A stretch of 64,000 nt of DNA from Dyella acidiphila (GTDB taxonomy: Bacteria > Pseudomonadota > Gammaproteobacteria > Xanthomonadales > Rhodanobacteraceae), in assembly GCF_014863405.1 (NCBI RefSeq), contig NZ_JACZZA010000006.1, forward strand, positions 124,001-188,000, given 5' to 3'. The notes under the pieces were generated by a model. That model had not been told where the DNA came from and did no database searches. It was given only the letters and a program-made list of their open reading frames with translations. Positions within the stretch are counted from its first letter, which is position 1; the number at the start of each line of letters is the position of its first letter. Below, in pieces: positions 47,569 through 56,291 of this stretch. The translations under genes were made by a program, and so were the position numbers.

Positions 47569-49491
47569 TCATAGCTGCCCGTCAATGGCGCCGGCGTGGG
47601 TCGGCAAGGGGCGGCCGCTGCAGCCGGGAAGCTCCGGATCGGGCCAGACATCCCAATTGGCCTTGGTGGTCGGCGGGTCGCAGCTAAGGCGATGCACCGC
47701 CAGGAAATCCTCCTGCGGCTTCTTGTGCGCGACCCAGCGCTGGATGCCGTAGACATCGACCGTATACGCCGGTCCGCTGGTGCCGTTGTAGCTGCTGAGG
47801 TAATCGATGACCACGCGATCGCCCAGCGTTGCGGCATCGCCATGCGACAGTGGCACGGCAGGCAGCGCCGGCGGCTGCACATGTGCACCGGAAGCCGCCG
47901 GCACGGCCAGGTACACATAGCCTTCCGGCACCTGCTGCCAGCTCAGCGTATGCAGCTTGTAGGTCATGAATTCCAGCATCAGCACACGACGTGGCGCGAT
48001 GCCTGGCTGGCGTGCCAGGTCCAGCGCGATCTTCAGTGCGGCCGATTCATCCAGGTCGTGCACGCCCCAGGCCAGCAAGGTGCAGCCCGTGCCGGTTTCG
48101 GCATCTGCGGCACGTTCGGCCAGCAATTGCGGCAAACCGTCCACCGGATGCCGCGCGGCGATTTCGGCCGGCATATAGGCCTGCACGTGCGCATCCTGCG
48201 GCAGGTAGTAGCCGAAGAAATCGTGCTCGGACAGCGCGCGGAAATAGGGATTGGCATGGCCGAAGCGGTACGGCAGCATCACCGGCAGCGTCTGCCCGGC
48301 GCAGCCTGGCAACTGCTGCACAAAATGCGCGGTGGCGCGCCAGCTTTCCGTGCGCGGCAGCTCGCGTCCGCGCAGCTGGATCAGCTGCATGCACACGATC
48401 ACCATCACCAGTACGGCCAGTGTCTTGCTGCCGGCGCTGTACCCGCGCGGTCCCATCGCATCGTAGATGCGGCCGATCAGCAGCCACGCGAACGGTGCGC
48501 AGGTCAGCAGGTTGCGCTCCGAATACGACGGAGCTACCGCCAGCGATACGCCGATGCCGCACAACACCACGCCCAGCAGCACAAAGCTGGCCAGTGCGGT
48601 AGTCCAGCGGGTATCGAGTTCATCGAATGCGTAGAACGGATCGCGCGCGAATTTGCGCTGCAGCCCGAACAGCAGCATCAAGCCGAGTACCAGCGCAATG
48701 CGGGCGGGCAGCAGGTTGTAGAACGCCTCGCGGATCTGCAGTTTGAAAAAGCCGGCGCTGTTGGTGAACCACAGATTCTGCAGATCCTGCTGCGAGGCAT
48801 GCATCATCATCTTGTAGTACGCAGCATTGATGGCCAGCACTACCAGGCCGGTGCCGATCAGCGCCAGGCGCAGGCGCCAAAAGGACAGGCTCAGCAGCAG
48901 GTAGGCCAGGGTCATGCCCAGCGCCAGCAACAGATAGGCGTGGGTGAGGCTGGCGAACAAACCCAGCACGCTCAGCGCCAGCCAGTGCGCCAACGGAAAG
49001 GCTGGATTGGCACGTACGCGCCGCCGCATGGCGATGGCCAGCGACAACAGCCCGGCGGCGAAGGTCATGCACAAGGCATAGCTGCGCGCATTCTGCGATT
49101 GCTGGAACCAGAATTCCGACAGCGCGCCGGCAGCGCAGGCGAAGGCGATCGCCACCGGGCTGAGCACGCGCCGCGTGCCGGCGGCAAAGATCGCGACGGC
49201 CAGCACGGCGAAAACGGCACTGGGCAGGCGCAACGCCCATTCCGACAGCCCGGCCACACGCGTCCAGGCGTACAGCAAAAAATAGTAGAACGGCGGATGC
49301 GTATCGGTGAGTGCGCGGCGGAATACTTCGCCCAGGCCTTGATCGTGGTGAATCAGATGGACGGTAAACAGCTCGTCGATCCACAGACCGCTGGTCGACA
49401 AGCCCACGAAGGCGCCACCACAAGCCATCAATGCAACAACAGCAAAAACCGCAGTCTGCCAGCGGGCGGGCGCCCGGAGGGATGCATTCAC
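47569..49491 (-). CDS. GT39/ArnT-like membrane glycosyltransferase (GT-C fold)
   Basis: A 640-residue polytopic protein with about eleven hydrophobic helices up to residue 400, then a soluble periplasmic C-terminal domain. The first loop contains SGLWIDELFTVHLIHH with the Asp-Glu pair where GT-C enzymes keep their catalytic acid, then DTHPPFYYFLLYAW near 60-75, as in PMT/ArnT-type proteins. These transfer a sugar from a polyprenyl-phosphate donor on the periplasmic side. Start is GTG at 49491 with GGGAG seven bases upstream, overlapping the stop of the GT2 gene, which may make that donor. The acceptor is unknown. Confidence 0.8.
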   Translation of the reverse strand: MNASLRAPARWQTAVFAVVALMACGGAFVGLSTSGLWIDELFTVHLIHHDQGLGEVFRRALTDTHPPFYYFLLYAWTRVAGLSEWALRLPSAVFAVLAVAIFAAGTRRVLSPVAIAFACAAGALSEFWFQQSQNARSYALCMTFAAGLLSLAIAMRRRVRANPAFPLAHWLALSVLGLFASLTHAYLLLALGMTLAYLLLSLSFWRLRLALIGTGLVVLAINAAYYKMMMHASQQDLQNLWFTNSAGFFKLQIREAFYNLLPARIALVLGLMLLFGLQRKFARDPFYAFDELDTRWTTALASFVLLGVVLCGIGVSLAVAPSYSERNLLTCAPFAWLLIGRIYDAMGPRGYSAGSKTLAVLVMVIVCMQLIQLRGRELPRTESWRATAHFVQQLPGCAGQTLPVMLPYRFGHANPYFRALSEHDFFGYYLPQDAHVQAYMPAEIAARHPVDGLPQLLAERAADAETGTGCTLLAWGVHDLDESAALKIALDLARQPGIAPRRVLMLEFMTYKLHTLSWQQVPEGYVYLAVPAASGAHVQPPALPAVPLSHGDAATLGDRVVIDYLSSYNGTSGPAYTVDVYGIQRWVAHKKPQEDFLAVHRLSCDPPTTKANWDVWPDPELPGCSGRPLPTHAGAIDGQL

Positions 49492-50645
49492 GCAGTAACT
49501 CCCGTACGGGTGCCGGCAACATAGCGGGCTTCGGCCAGCAGCACACCGACCATCACGGCCAGCGGCCACGGGCAGTGCACTGCGCACAGCGCAATGGCGA
49601 TGCCTGCATTCAACGGCAAATCGGTCCAGCGATGCGCGCAGAACGCGAAACATTGCTGCACGAATTCGCGCCCCCTGCGCGGACGCAGCGAGCGCGGGGT
49701 CATCACGTAGCCTAACCACAGGCGTGCGGCCAGGCCGGCAACGCTGGCCAGCAACAGGGATTGCCAGAACGGCCGCCCGAACGCCAGCAGCGTACCGGCG
49801 CAAAGCCATTGCACCAGCAGGCTCGCCAGCACGGCCATGCCCTGCATGATGGTGCGCGCGCGCAAACGGCCTTGCGTGCGCTTTTCCATCAGCAGGGCGA
49901 TCAGGTCGATCACCACGCGGGTATCCAGCTTGGATGCGCCGCCTGCGCGCGGACGCAGCAGGGTGGCGACCTGGGCCGTGCGCGGGCGACGCTGTCCGGA
50001 GGCGACCACGTCGATCAGAATCTTGAAGCCCAGGCCGGAGAGACGATGGCGCACCTGGGCATACCATTCGTGCTTCATCGCAAAGCAGCCGCTGAGCGGA
50101 TCGGCCAGCGGCACGCCCAGGGCGGTGTCGGTCAGCCAGATGCCGGCACGGCTCAGGCCGTGGCGAAGTCCGTTCAGGCCGGAGCGTGCGTCGTCCAGAT
50201 AGCGGCTGGCCACGGCGACATCGACGTCCGGGTTGTTCACGTTATTCAGCAGCCGCTTCATGAGGGCGGGATCATGTTGTCCGTCGCCGTCCATCAGCGC
50301 GAGCACCTGGCCCTTGGCGGCGTCCCAGCCGATGATGGCCGCGGAAGACAGGCCGCTGGCGTTGTACCGGCGCAGCAGGCGGATGCGCGGATCGCCCGCT
50401 GCATAGGCATTGACGGCATCGCCGGTGCGTTCGTCGGCCGAATCGTCCACCACGATGATCTCGTGGTGAATGCCCTGCAGATGTTCGCCGAGTTCGCCCA
50501 GTACCTGGCCGATCGCTTCGTGTTCGTCCAGCGTGCAGATGACGATGGAAAGCGCAGGCGGCTGCGTGCCGGCTTCCGGACCTTCGGCAAGCCTTGGCGC
50601 TTCGACCACTTTGACTGCTGAAATTGGTGCTGGATGCACGCGCAT
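49488..50645 (-). CDS. DPM1-type GT2 glycosyltransferase with C-terminal GtrA-like helices
   Basis: A 385-residue polyprenyl-phosphate sugar synthase-like protein. The GT2 domain (32-255): LSIVICTLDEHEAIGQVLGE, EIIVVDDSADERTGDAV, the metal-binding DxD region in LALMDGDGQHDPALM near 118-132, and VADPLSGCFAMKHEWY-like LADPLSGCFAMKHEWY near 182. The C-terminal 120 residues are hydrophobic (LLVQWLCAGTLLAFG; LNAGIAIALCAVHCPWPLAV), like GtrA. Such proteins make dolichyl- or undecaprenyl-phosphate hexose. It precedes and overlaps the GT-C gene by four bases, so donor synthesis and transfer are probably coupled. The sugar is unknown. Confidence 0.85.
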   Translation of the reverse strand: MRVHPAPISAVKVVEAPRLAEGPEAGTQPPALSIVICTLDEHEAIGQVLGELGEHLQGIHHEIIVVDDSADERTGDAVNAYAAGDPRIRLLRRYNASGLSSAAIIGWDAAKGQVLALMDGDGQHDPALMKRLLNNVNNPDVDVAVASRYLDDARSGLNGLRHGLSRAGIWLTDTALGVPLADPLSGCFAMKHEWYAQVRHRLSGLGFKILIDVVASGQRRPRTAQVATLLRPRAGGASKLDTRVVIDLIALLMEKRTQGRLRARTIMQGMAVLASLLVQWLCAGTLLAFGRPFWQSLLLASVAGLAARLWLGYVMTPRSLRPRRGREFVQQCFAFCAHRWTDLPLNAGIAIALCAVHCPWPLAVMVGVLLAEARYVAGTRTGVTA

Positions 50646-50827
50646 TACGCCATGACCGAAGAACGTCCCCTATGGCCAACGCACGGATCAACACGCTGTT
50701 GACCACCGTGACGCGACCATGCCCTAACCGTGCGATCCATCGAAAGTCGATTGTGACGCGACCGAGCGCCGAAGAAGCCGGCGGGGGTCATTTTTCACAA
50801 AATATCCTAGATCTTGGCCAGGAAAGC

Positions 50828-50853
50828 CAACGGCCGGCTTTCGCCGGCCGTTG
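50828..50853. terminator. hairpin after the fucosidase gene
   Basis: CAACGGCCGGC at 50828-50838 pairs perfectly with GCCGGCCGTTG at 50843-50853 around TTTC. It lies 31 bases downstream of the alpha-L-fucosidase stop on the minus strand, in the 238-bp gap before the GT2 gene start. The T-run on the minus strand is poor. The rest of the gap shows nothing further apart from the upstream region of the GT2 gene. Confidence 0.55.
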
Positions 50854-50883
50854 TCAGGGCCTGGACGGGCTCCTTGCGGTGTG

Positions 50884-52263
50884 TCAGGGGGCGCCTGCCG
50901 GCTGGTCGCCCACGTTGAACAGCTGGAATTCGCGGATGCGTGCCGTGCAGGTGCTGGCCAGGATGTTCAGGCGCACCCGGGTGGTGGTGACCGGAGTGAA
51001 ACGGTCCAGCTTCATATGGCCGATCGCCTGGGCGCGGATCAGCGTTTTCCAGGGCTTGCCGGCACCGTCCCAGGCTTCGATCGCGTAGCTTTCCACGCAC
51101 TGGCCTTCGTTGAGCCATTCCATGCTCAAGGCATGGTCGAAGGTGACAGGCTGCGGAAAATCCACTTCGATCATGCCGCTGTGCGAACCATCCGGCGCGG
51201 ACCAGAAGGTATCGGGATTGCCGTCGATCGCCGAGGCGACCGCGCTGTTGTTGGCAAGATATTGGTGCGCCAGGTCCTTATCCAGGCCATAGCGCGCCTG
51301 CAGCGCCGCACCGAATTCCTGCAGTCGCGTCACATCCGCCTGCGGCAGCTGGCCGTGGCGATTGGGAGCCAGGCCCAGCATCAACTGGCCGCCGCGGCCG
51401 ACGCTGTTTTCCCAGATATCGAGTAGCTCGGCCACGCTCTTCAAGGTCTGGTCGCTGTTGGGATGCCAGAACCATTGCAGCTTGTGCAGCGGCGTATCCA
51501 CTTCCACCGGACGCCAGCGCAACTGCCCATGGCGATCGATCACGTTCCAGTTTTCCCAGCGGATGTGTCCGTCTTCCTGGCCTACCCAGCGGATATCGCC
51601 GTAGTCGAACAAGCCGACGTCGGCGAACACCATCGTATTGGATTGATAGGTGCGCAGTTCTTCCATGTACTTCTTGAAATCGTAGACGTGGCCACCGCTG
51701 CCGGCACCGTCCAGCCACCATTCGACCAGCGGGCCGTAACCCTGCACCAGTTCGTCCATTTCGGCCATGTAATATTTGTCGTACGCGGCCGGATCCTTGT
51801 AGCGCGGTTCGTGCCGGTCCCACGGCGACAGATAGATGCCGAATTCCAGGCCCTCCTTGCGCACGGCTTCTTCGGTCATGCGCACCAGGTCGCCCTTGCC
51901 GCCCATCCACGGGCTGCGCTTCAACGAATAGTCGGTTTGCTCGGTGGGCCACAGCGCAAAGCCGTCATGATGCTTGGCGACCAGCACCAGATAGTGCGCA
52001 CCGGCGGATTTGGCCGCACGCGCCCACTGATCCGGATCGACGTGATCGGGGTTGAACACCTTCGGATCGGCGGTGCCGTCGCCCCATTCGCGATCCAGGA
52101 AGGTATTGGTGCCGAAGTGCACGATGACGCCGAACTCCAGGTCCTGCCAATGCAGCTGCTGCGGCGACGGTTTCACATCGACGAAGTTTTGCGCGGACAC
52201 GGTGCCGGCGAGGGAAGCGGCCATAAGCATGGCAGTGCACAGAACACGTCGATAGAACCGCAT
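50884..52263 (-). CDS. secreted alpha-L-fucosidase (GH29) with C-terminal discoidin-like domain
   Basis: Exported glycosidase of 459 residues releasing alpha-linked L-fucose with retention. A signal peptide of about 24 residues ends in TVSA. The GH29 barrel shows LEFGVIVHFGTNTF at 43-56, AKHHDGFALWPTEQTDYS near 96-113, and the nucleophile Asp185 in LVEWWLDGAGSGG. The last 130 residues (ASAIDGNPDTFWSAPDGSHS; MIEVDFPQPVTFDHALSMEW; TTTRVRLNILASTCTARIREF) form an F5/8-type carbohydrate-binding fold. The start is ATG 52263. It lies 53 bases after the IclR gene on the same strand and 1 kb from fucP, so it feeds the catabolic genes nearby. Confidence 0.93.
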   Translation of the reverse strand: MRFYRRVLCTAMLMAASLAGTVSAQNFVDVKPSPQQLHWQDLEFGVIVHFGTNTFLDREWGDGTADPKVFNPDHVDPDQWARAAKSAGAHYLVLVAKHHDGFALWPTEQTDYSLKRSPWMGGKGDLVRMTEEAVRKEGLEFGIYLSPWDRHEPRYKDPAAYDKYYMAEMDELVQGYGPLVEWWLDGAGSGGHVYDFKKYMEELRTYQSNTMVFADVGLFDYGDIRWVGQEDGHIRWENWNVIDRHGQLRWRPVEVDTPLHKLQWFWHPNSDQTLKSVAELLDIWENSVGRGGQLMLGLAPNRHGQLPQADVTRLQEFGAALQARYGLDKDLAHQYLANNSAVASAIDGNPDTFWSAPDGSHSGMIEVDFPQPVTFDHALSMEWLNEGQCVESYAIEAWDGAGKPWKTLIRAQAIGHMKLDRFTPVTTTRVRLNILASTCTARIREFQLFNVGDQPAGAP

Positions 52264-52316
52264 TGCTTGGAAACCTTTGTGATGATTGGCAAGGACCACG
52301 CCGTGGCGTGGCGTAA

Positions 52317-53093
52317 TCAGCTGGAGCGTGCCGGACCGCCGAATTGCAGCGCTTCGGAAATTTCCCCGGTGGCGCGCAGCAGGGCGGCGATGACATCGTC
52401 CATGGTTTGCTTGGTGGTCTGCTGCTCGATGTATGGAATGGTCAGCGCACAGGTGGCATGGCCGTGCTCCAACACCGGCGCGGAAAGATCGGTCACCGCA
52501 TCCACCACATTGCTGGGCTCGCTGGAATAGCCGTGCGCGCGCAGCTGGGTCAGCAGCTTGGTCAGTTTCTTGCGGTCCAGCCCGGGCTCATGGCGTGCGA
52601 TCAGGTCCAGCCAGCGTTCGCGCACCTGTTCTTCCTGGAAGGCCAGCAGCACATGCCCGGACGTGGACTGCGACATCGGGCGGCGATGGCCTACGCGCAC
52701 CACCAGGGCGATCTCGCCGGGCGGATCCACCCGCGCGACCACCACGATCTGCTCGCCCGACGGCACCACCAGATGGCAGGCCTGGCCAAGCGCATCGGCC
52801 AGCCGGTGCATGACCGGCATGGCCGCTTCGATCGCGCTTTTTACCGGCGGCTGCTCCATGCCCAGCCGGAACAGCCGCGGTGTTACCGAATAGCCGCCAT
52901 CGCCTTCGCCGCGCGCGATGTAGTCGCGCTCTTCCAGTACCTGCAACATGCGAAAGATTTCGCCGCGCGAACGGCCCACGCCTTCGGAAATTTCGGCGAT
53001 GCTCAGGGGCCGCTTCGAACCGGCGAGCAGTTCGAGGATATCCAGCCCCTTGTCGAGCGCCGGGGCGCGGTATTTGGGAGTGGCAGTCGGCAT
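52317..53093 (-). CDS. IclR-family regulator, probable regulator of fucose genes
   Basis: A 258-residue IclR-type regulator. The winged helix-turn-helix is at 10-75 (ALDKGLDILELLAGSKRPLS; IAEISEGVGRSRGEIFRMLQ), followed by the ligand domain from about 85 (GQACHLVVPSGEQIVVVARV; PMSQSTSGHVLLAFQEE; GHATCALTIPYIEQQTTKQT). The start at 53093 has AGGGAAG four bases upstream; the longer open frame runs under the divergent fucP promoter. It diverges from fucP (185-bp gap) and precedes the fucosidase gene, so it very likely governs fucose uptake and breakdown. Whether it activates or represses, and the ligand, are inference. Confidence 0.88.
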   Translation of the reverse strand: MPTATPKYRAPALDKGLDILELLAGSKRPLSIAEISEGVGRSRGEIFRMLQVLEERDYIARGEGDGGYSVTPRLFRLGMEQPPVKSAIEAAMPVMHRLADALGQACHLVVPSGEQIVVVARVDPPGEIALVVRVGHRRPMSQSTSGHVLLAFQEEQVRERWLDLIARHEPGLDRKKLTKLLTQLRAHGYSSEPSNVVDAVTDLSAPVLEHGHATCALTIPYIEQQTTKQTMDDVIAALLRATGEISEALQFGGPARSS

Positions 53094-53195
53094 GTTTCTT
53101 CCCTGTCTGTAGGCGGATACCTGCGACAGTGGCACAGCTGGTGCGTCACGTGCCCCGGCGGACGCGCGGATGTTGCGGCGCGTCTTGTGGTATCC

Positions 53196-53228
53196 ATGAA
53201 TAACGGTTTCATATTTGCACAAATGAGG
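53196..53228. promoter_or_regulatory. candidate operator between IclR gene and fucP
   Basis: This AT-rich patch holds ATGAA-N7-TTCAT (53196-53212) and the adjoining GTTTCATATTTG-CA-CAAATGA, an imperfect inverted repeat. GTTTCATA at 53206-53213 recurs at 61258-61265 before the fucose operon. It is a plausible binding site for the divergent IclR protein. The exact boundaries are uncertain. Confidence 0.45.
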
Positions 53229-53278
53229 GGAGCCGTCACGTTCAGGACCGCTCCACAGCGGGCCATCGGGAGCAGAGG

Positions 53279-54583
53279 GTGAGTGTGCAATCCATAACTG
53301 AAGAACCATCCGCGACTGGTGCCGGCGAGCGCCGCACCGCATGGCTGCCGCTGGTACTGGTGGTCAGCCTGTTTTTCCTCTGGGGCGCGGCCAACAACCT
53401 CAATGACGTGCTGATCGCGCAGTTCAAAAAAGCGTTCGTACTCAGCGATTTCGGGGCGGGCCTGGTGCAGAGCGCGTTCTATCTGGGCTATTTCCTGGTG
53501 GCCATGCCGGCCGGCATGTACATGCGGCGCTTCGGCTACAAGAGCGCGGTGGTGTTGGGCCTGGTGCTTTACGCCGCCGGCGCGCTGCTGTTCTGGCCGG
53601 CCGCCTCGCTGGCTGCCTACGGGCTGTTCCTGTTCGCGCTGTTCGTGATCGCCAGCGGCCTGGCGTTTCTGGAGACCTCGGCCAATCCCTTCGTGACCTT
53701 GCTGGGGCCGCCCGAAAGTGGCACGCGCCGTCTCAACCTGGCGCAGGCCTTCAATCCGCTCGGCTCGATCGCCGGCATCCTGATCGGGCAGCATTTCATC
53801 TTTACCGGCATCGAGCGCACGCCTGGGCAGATTGCGGCGATGAGCGCGGTCGAGCGCACGGCCTACTTTCACGGCGAGACGCATGCCGTGCAGTGGCCGT
53901 ATCTGGTGATCGGCGTGGTCGTGCTGGCCTGGGCGGTGCTGATCATGTTCACGCGTTTTCCGCGTGCGGCCGCCGCGGAGACGGCGGCGGCGCCTAGTGG
54001 CGATGGCGTGCTGCGACGGCTGCTGGGCGATCCGCGCTTTATCGGCGCCATGCTGGCGCAGTTCTTCTACGTCGGCGCACAGGTGGGGGTGTGGAGCTAC
54101 ACCATCCGTTACGTGCAGGCGAACATGGGCGGCACGACCGCGAAGGAAGCTGCCAATTTCCTCACCGCCGAGCTGCTGTGCTTCATGCTCGGACGCTTTA
54201 CCGGCGCAGCCCTGATGAAATATGTGGCGCCGGTACGCCTGTTGCTGGTGTTTGCGGCGATCAATATCGCGTTGACCCTGTACGCGGTGATGTCGCCGGG
54301 CAGCAGCGGCGCCTACGCGCTAGTGGTATGCAGCTTCTTCATGTCGGTGATGTATCCGACCATCTTCGCGCTCGGCGTCGAAGGGCGTAACGATGACGAA
54401 CGCAAGCTGGGCGCCGCCTTGCTGGTGATGACCATCATCGGTGGCGCGGTACTCACCGCGCTGATGGGCGCGGTATCCGATCATTCCAGCATCGCTACCG
54501 CGATGAGCGTGCCGGCCTGCTGCTTCGCAGTGATCCTGCTGTTTGCCTGGCGGCGCGGCATACCGAGGGAGGTGAACGGCTGA
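53279..54583 (+). CDS. fucP: L-fucose:H+ symporter of the MFS (FucP family)
   Basis: Inner-membrane sugar/proton symporter, 434 residues, about twelve helices. The FucP-family opening is clear: LFFLWGAANNLNDVLIAQFKK at 26-46, then GLVQSAFYLGYFLVAMPAGMYMRRFGYK and FLETSANPFVTLLGPPESGTRRLNLAQAF-type segment near 130-155. The GTG start at 53279 follows GCAGAGG. It diverges from the IclR gene, and the mutarotase gene overlaps its stop by one base (TGATG). FucP proteins of this family also carry glucose/galactose or N-acetylglucosamine, but the surrounding fucose enzymes favour fucose. Confidence 0.9.
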   Translation: MSVQSITEEPSATGAGERRTAWLPLVLVVSLFFLWGAANNLNDVLIAQFKKAFVLSDFGAGLVQSAFYLGYFLVAMPAGMYMRRFGYKSAVVLGLVLYAAGALLFWPAASLAAYGLFLFALFVIASGLAFLETSANPFVTLLGPPESGTRRLNLAQAFNPLGSIAGILIGQHFIFTGIERTPGQIAAMSAVERTAYFHGETHAVQWPYLVIGVVVLAWAVLIMFTRFPRAAAAETAAAPSGDGVLRRLLGDPRFIGAMLAQFFYVGAQVGVWSYTIRYVQANMGGTTAKEAANFLTAELLCFMLGRFTGAALMKYVAPVRLLLVFAAINIALTLYAVMSPGSSGAYALVVCSFFMSVMYPTIFALGVEGRNDDERKLGAALLVMTIIGGAVLTALMGAVSDHSSIATAMSVPACCFAVILLFAWRRGIPREVNG

Positions 54584-54921
54584 TGCAACGTCATTACTAC
54601 GCGCTCGATCTGCGCGACGATGCCGAGGCCATTGCCGAATACGAGCGCTGGCACCAGCCAGGGCAAGTGTGGCCGGAGATCATCGCCTCGATCCGCGCCT
54701 CCGGCGTGCAGGAGATGGAGATATTCCGCACCGGTAACCGATTGGTGATGGTGGTGCAGATGGCCGCAGGGCAGGGCATATCGCGCGAGGCGGCCGAGCC
54801 GGATGCGAAGACGCTGGCGTGGGAGGCGCTGATGGATCGCTATCAGCAGCGCTTGCCGTGGGCGCAGGCCGGGCAGAAATGGGTGCCGATGCAGCGGATT
54901 TTTTCACTCGCTGATGCGTAG
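54583..54921 (+). CDS. L-fucose mutarotase of the RhaM-like (DUF718) family
   Basis: A 112-residue protein with the ferredoxin-like fold of L-rhamnose mutarotases: LDLRDDAEAIAEYERWHQPG with the characteristic His near 24, WPEIIASIRASGVQEMEIFRT, NRLVMVVQM, and the C-terminal LPWAQAGQKWVPMQRIFSL. It interconverts alpha and beta anomers of the imported 6-deoxysugar so that the dehydrogenase receives its preferred form. Overlap with fucP shows co-expression. It is not the FucU/RbsD fold. Its stop codon (54919-54921) lies inside a 31-bp inverted repeat. Confidence 0.85.
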   Translation: MQRHYYALDLRDDAEAIAEYERWHQPGQVWPEIIASIRASGVQEMEIFRTGNRLVMVVQMAAGQGISREAAEPDAKTLAWEALMDRYQQRLPWAQAGQKWVPMQRIFSLADA

Positions 54922-54994
54922 GTTGGGTTAGCGCAGCGTAACCCAACGATGCCGCACCGAACTGTTGGGTTACGCTGCGCTAACCCAACCTACG
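54917..54994. repeat. 31-bp perfect inverted repeat over the mutarotase stop codon
   Basis: Arms at 54917-54947 and 54964-54994 are exact complements with a 16-base spacer. Each arm alone contains GTTGGGTTA...TAACCCAAC, so each can also form a smaller hairpin. The core GGGTTAGCGCAGCGTAACCC is a type of short mobile palindrome found in many proteobacteria. The left arm includes the TAG of the mutarotase gene. It may terminate transcription between the convergent fucP and lldD units. Confidence 0.88.
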
Positions 54995-55026
54995 TGGCTG
55001 CCCGTGGGCCGCCTTCCTGGGCCACC

Positions 55027-55049
55027 ACTCCCGCTTTTGCGGGAATGAC
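55027..55049. repeat. short REP-like palindrome 3
   Basis: ACTCCCGCTTTTGCGGGAATGAC: the stem TCCCGC/GCGGGA with a four-base loop and the GAATGAC tail that mark REP units. It lies 30 bases before the lldD stop, next to the larger inverted repeat. A single unpaired copy. Confidence 0.65.
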
Positions 55050-55078
55050 GGCCATGAAGTTTGCGTCCCAGGGGGCAA

Positions 55079-56281
55079 TCAACGCCGGCACGGTACTCCG
55101 TCAAACTGCGTGCTGATGATGCTCAGCATGCCCTCCGGCGCCTTGCGCCAGATCAGGTCATCCGAAAGATTGCGCACATCGGTCTGCCCGGTCAGCGCCA
55201 TGCTCACGCTCAGCTCGCGCCGGATCAGCTCGATCGTCTGCGTCACGCCCGCTTCGCCCAGGGCGCCCAGGCCGTAGAGAAAGGCCTTGCCGATCAAGCC
55301 GGCATGCGCGCCGCAGGCCAGCGCCTTGAGCAGGTCCTGGCCGCTCTGGATGCCGCCGTCGAACAGCACCTGCATGCGTTCGCCCACGGCCTGCACGATC
55401 GACGGCAACACCTCGATGGTGGCCGGCGCACCATCCAGCTGGCGGCCGCCGTGGTTGGAAACCACGATCGCATCCACGCCGTGATCGGCGGCGATGCGCG
55501 CGTCGCGCGGATCGAGAATGCCCTTGATGATCAGCTTGCCGGGCCACAGCTCGCGGATCCATTCCAGATCCTTCCACTCCAGCGTGGGATCGAATTGCTT
55601 GGCGATCCACTGCGCCAGCGTGCTGAGGCTGTCGGTGTTGTCGATGCGGCCTTGCAGGTTGCCGAAGGAGCGGCTCGGTGCGCGCAGCATGCTCCAGGCC
55701 CAGCGTGGCTTGCTGGCCATGTCGAGCAGGTTGTGCAAGGTGAGCCGCGGCGGCACCGACAGGCCGTTCTTGATTTCGCGATGGCGCTGACCTTGTACGG
55801 TCAGGTCGGCGGTAAGCATCAAGGCGCTGCATTGCGCCGCCTTGGCGCGCTGAATCAGATCGCGCGTAAAGCCGCGATCGCGCATCACGTAAACCTGGAA
55901 CCAGAACGGCGTCTGCACCGCCTCGCGCACCTGCTCGATCGAGCAGATCGACATGGTGCTCAGGCAGAACGGAATGCCGGCCTTGGCCGCGGCCCGCGCG
56001 CCAAGGATCTCGCCGCCGCCATGCTGCAGCCCGGTGAGCCCGGTGGGCGCGATCGCCAGCGGCATCGACACCGGCTGCCCGACGATCTCGGTGGCCAGCG
56101 AGCGTTGATCCACATTGCACATCACGCGCTGGCGCAGGGCGATGCGCTCCAGCGCTGCGCGGTTTGCGCGCAGCGTGGTTTCGTCGTACGAGCCGCGGTC
56201 GGCATATTCGAAGAATGCGCGCGGCACGCGGCGCCTGGCCAGGGCGCGCAGATCGGCAACGTTGGTGATGGGAGTGCTCAT
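55079..56281 (-). CDS. lldD: FMN-dependent L-lactate dehydrogenase (alpha-hydroxy-acid oxidase family)
   Basis: A 400-residue flavoprotein oxidising L-lactate to pyruvate, electrons to the quinone pool in LldD-type enzymes. Seen: FFEYADRGSYDETTLRANRAAL at 23-44, PLAIAPTGLTGLQHGGGEILGA near 73-95, TADLTVQGQRHREIKNG near 172, and the catalytic His in VVSNHGGRQLDGAPATIEVL followed by the FMN phosphate loop FDGGIQSGQDLLKALACGA. The start is ATG 56281. It is the last gene of the fucose operon (ten bases after fuconate dehydratase), where L-lactate is expected as end product. Glycolate or mandelate oxidation is an alternative. Confidence 0.9.
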   Translation of the reverse strand: MSTPITNVADLRALARRRVPRAFFEYADRGSYDETTLRANRAALERIALRQRVMCNVDQRSLATEIVGQPVSMPLAIAPTGLTGLQHGGGEILGARAAAKAGIPFCLSTMSICSIEQVREAVQTPFWFQVYVMRDRGFTRDLIQRAKAAQCSALMLTADLTVQGQRHREIKNGLSVPPRLTLHNLLDMASKPRWAWSMLRAPSRSFGNLQGRIDNTDSLSTLAQWIAKQFDPTLEWKDLEWIRELWPGKLIIKGILDPRDARIAADHGVDAIVVSNHGGRQLDGAPATIEVLPSIVQAVGERMQVLFDGGIQSGQDLLKALACGAHAGLIGKAFLYGLGALGEAGVTQTIELIRRELSVSMALTGQTDVRNLSDDLIWRKAPEGMLSIISTQFDGVPCRR

Positions 56282-56291
56282 GGACGCCCCG

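Noticed and set aside
47596-49524. Plus-strand open frame of 642 codons
   Set aside because: Antisense to the GT39-like membrane protein; composition is repetitive Gln/His/Arg, no start signal, no domain.
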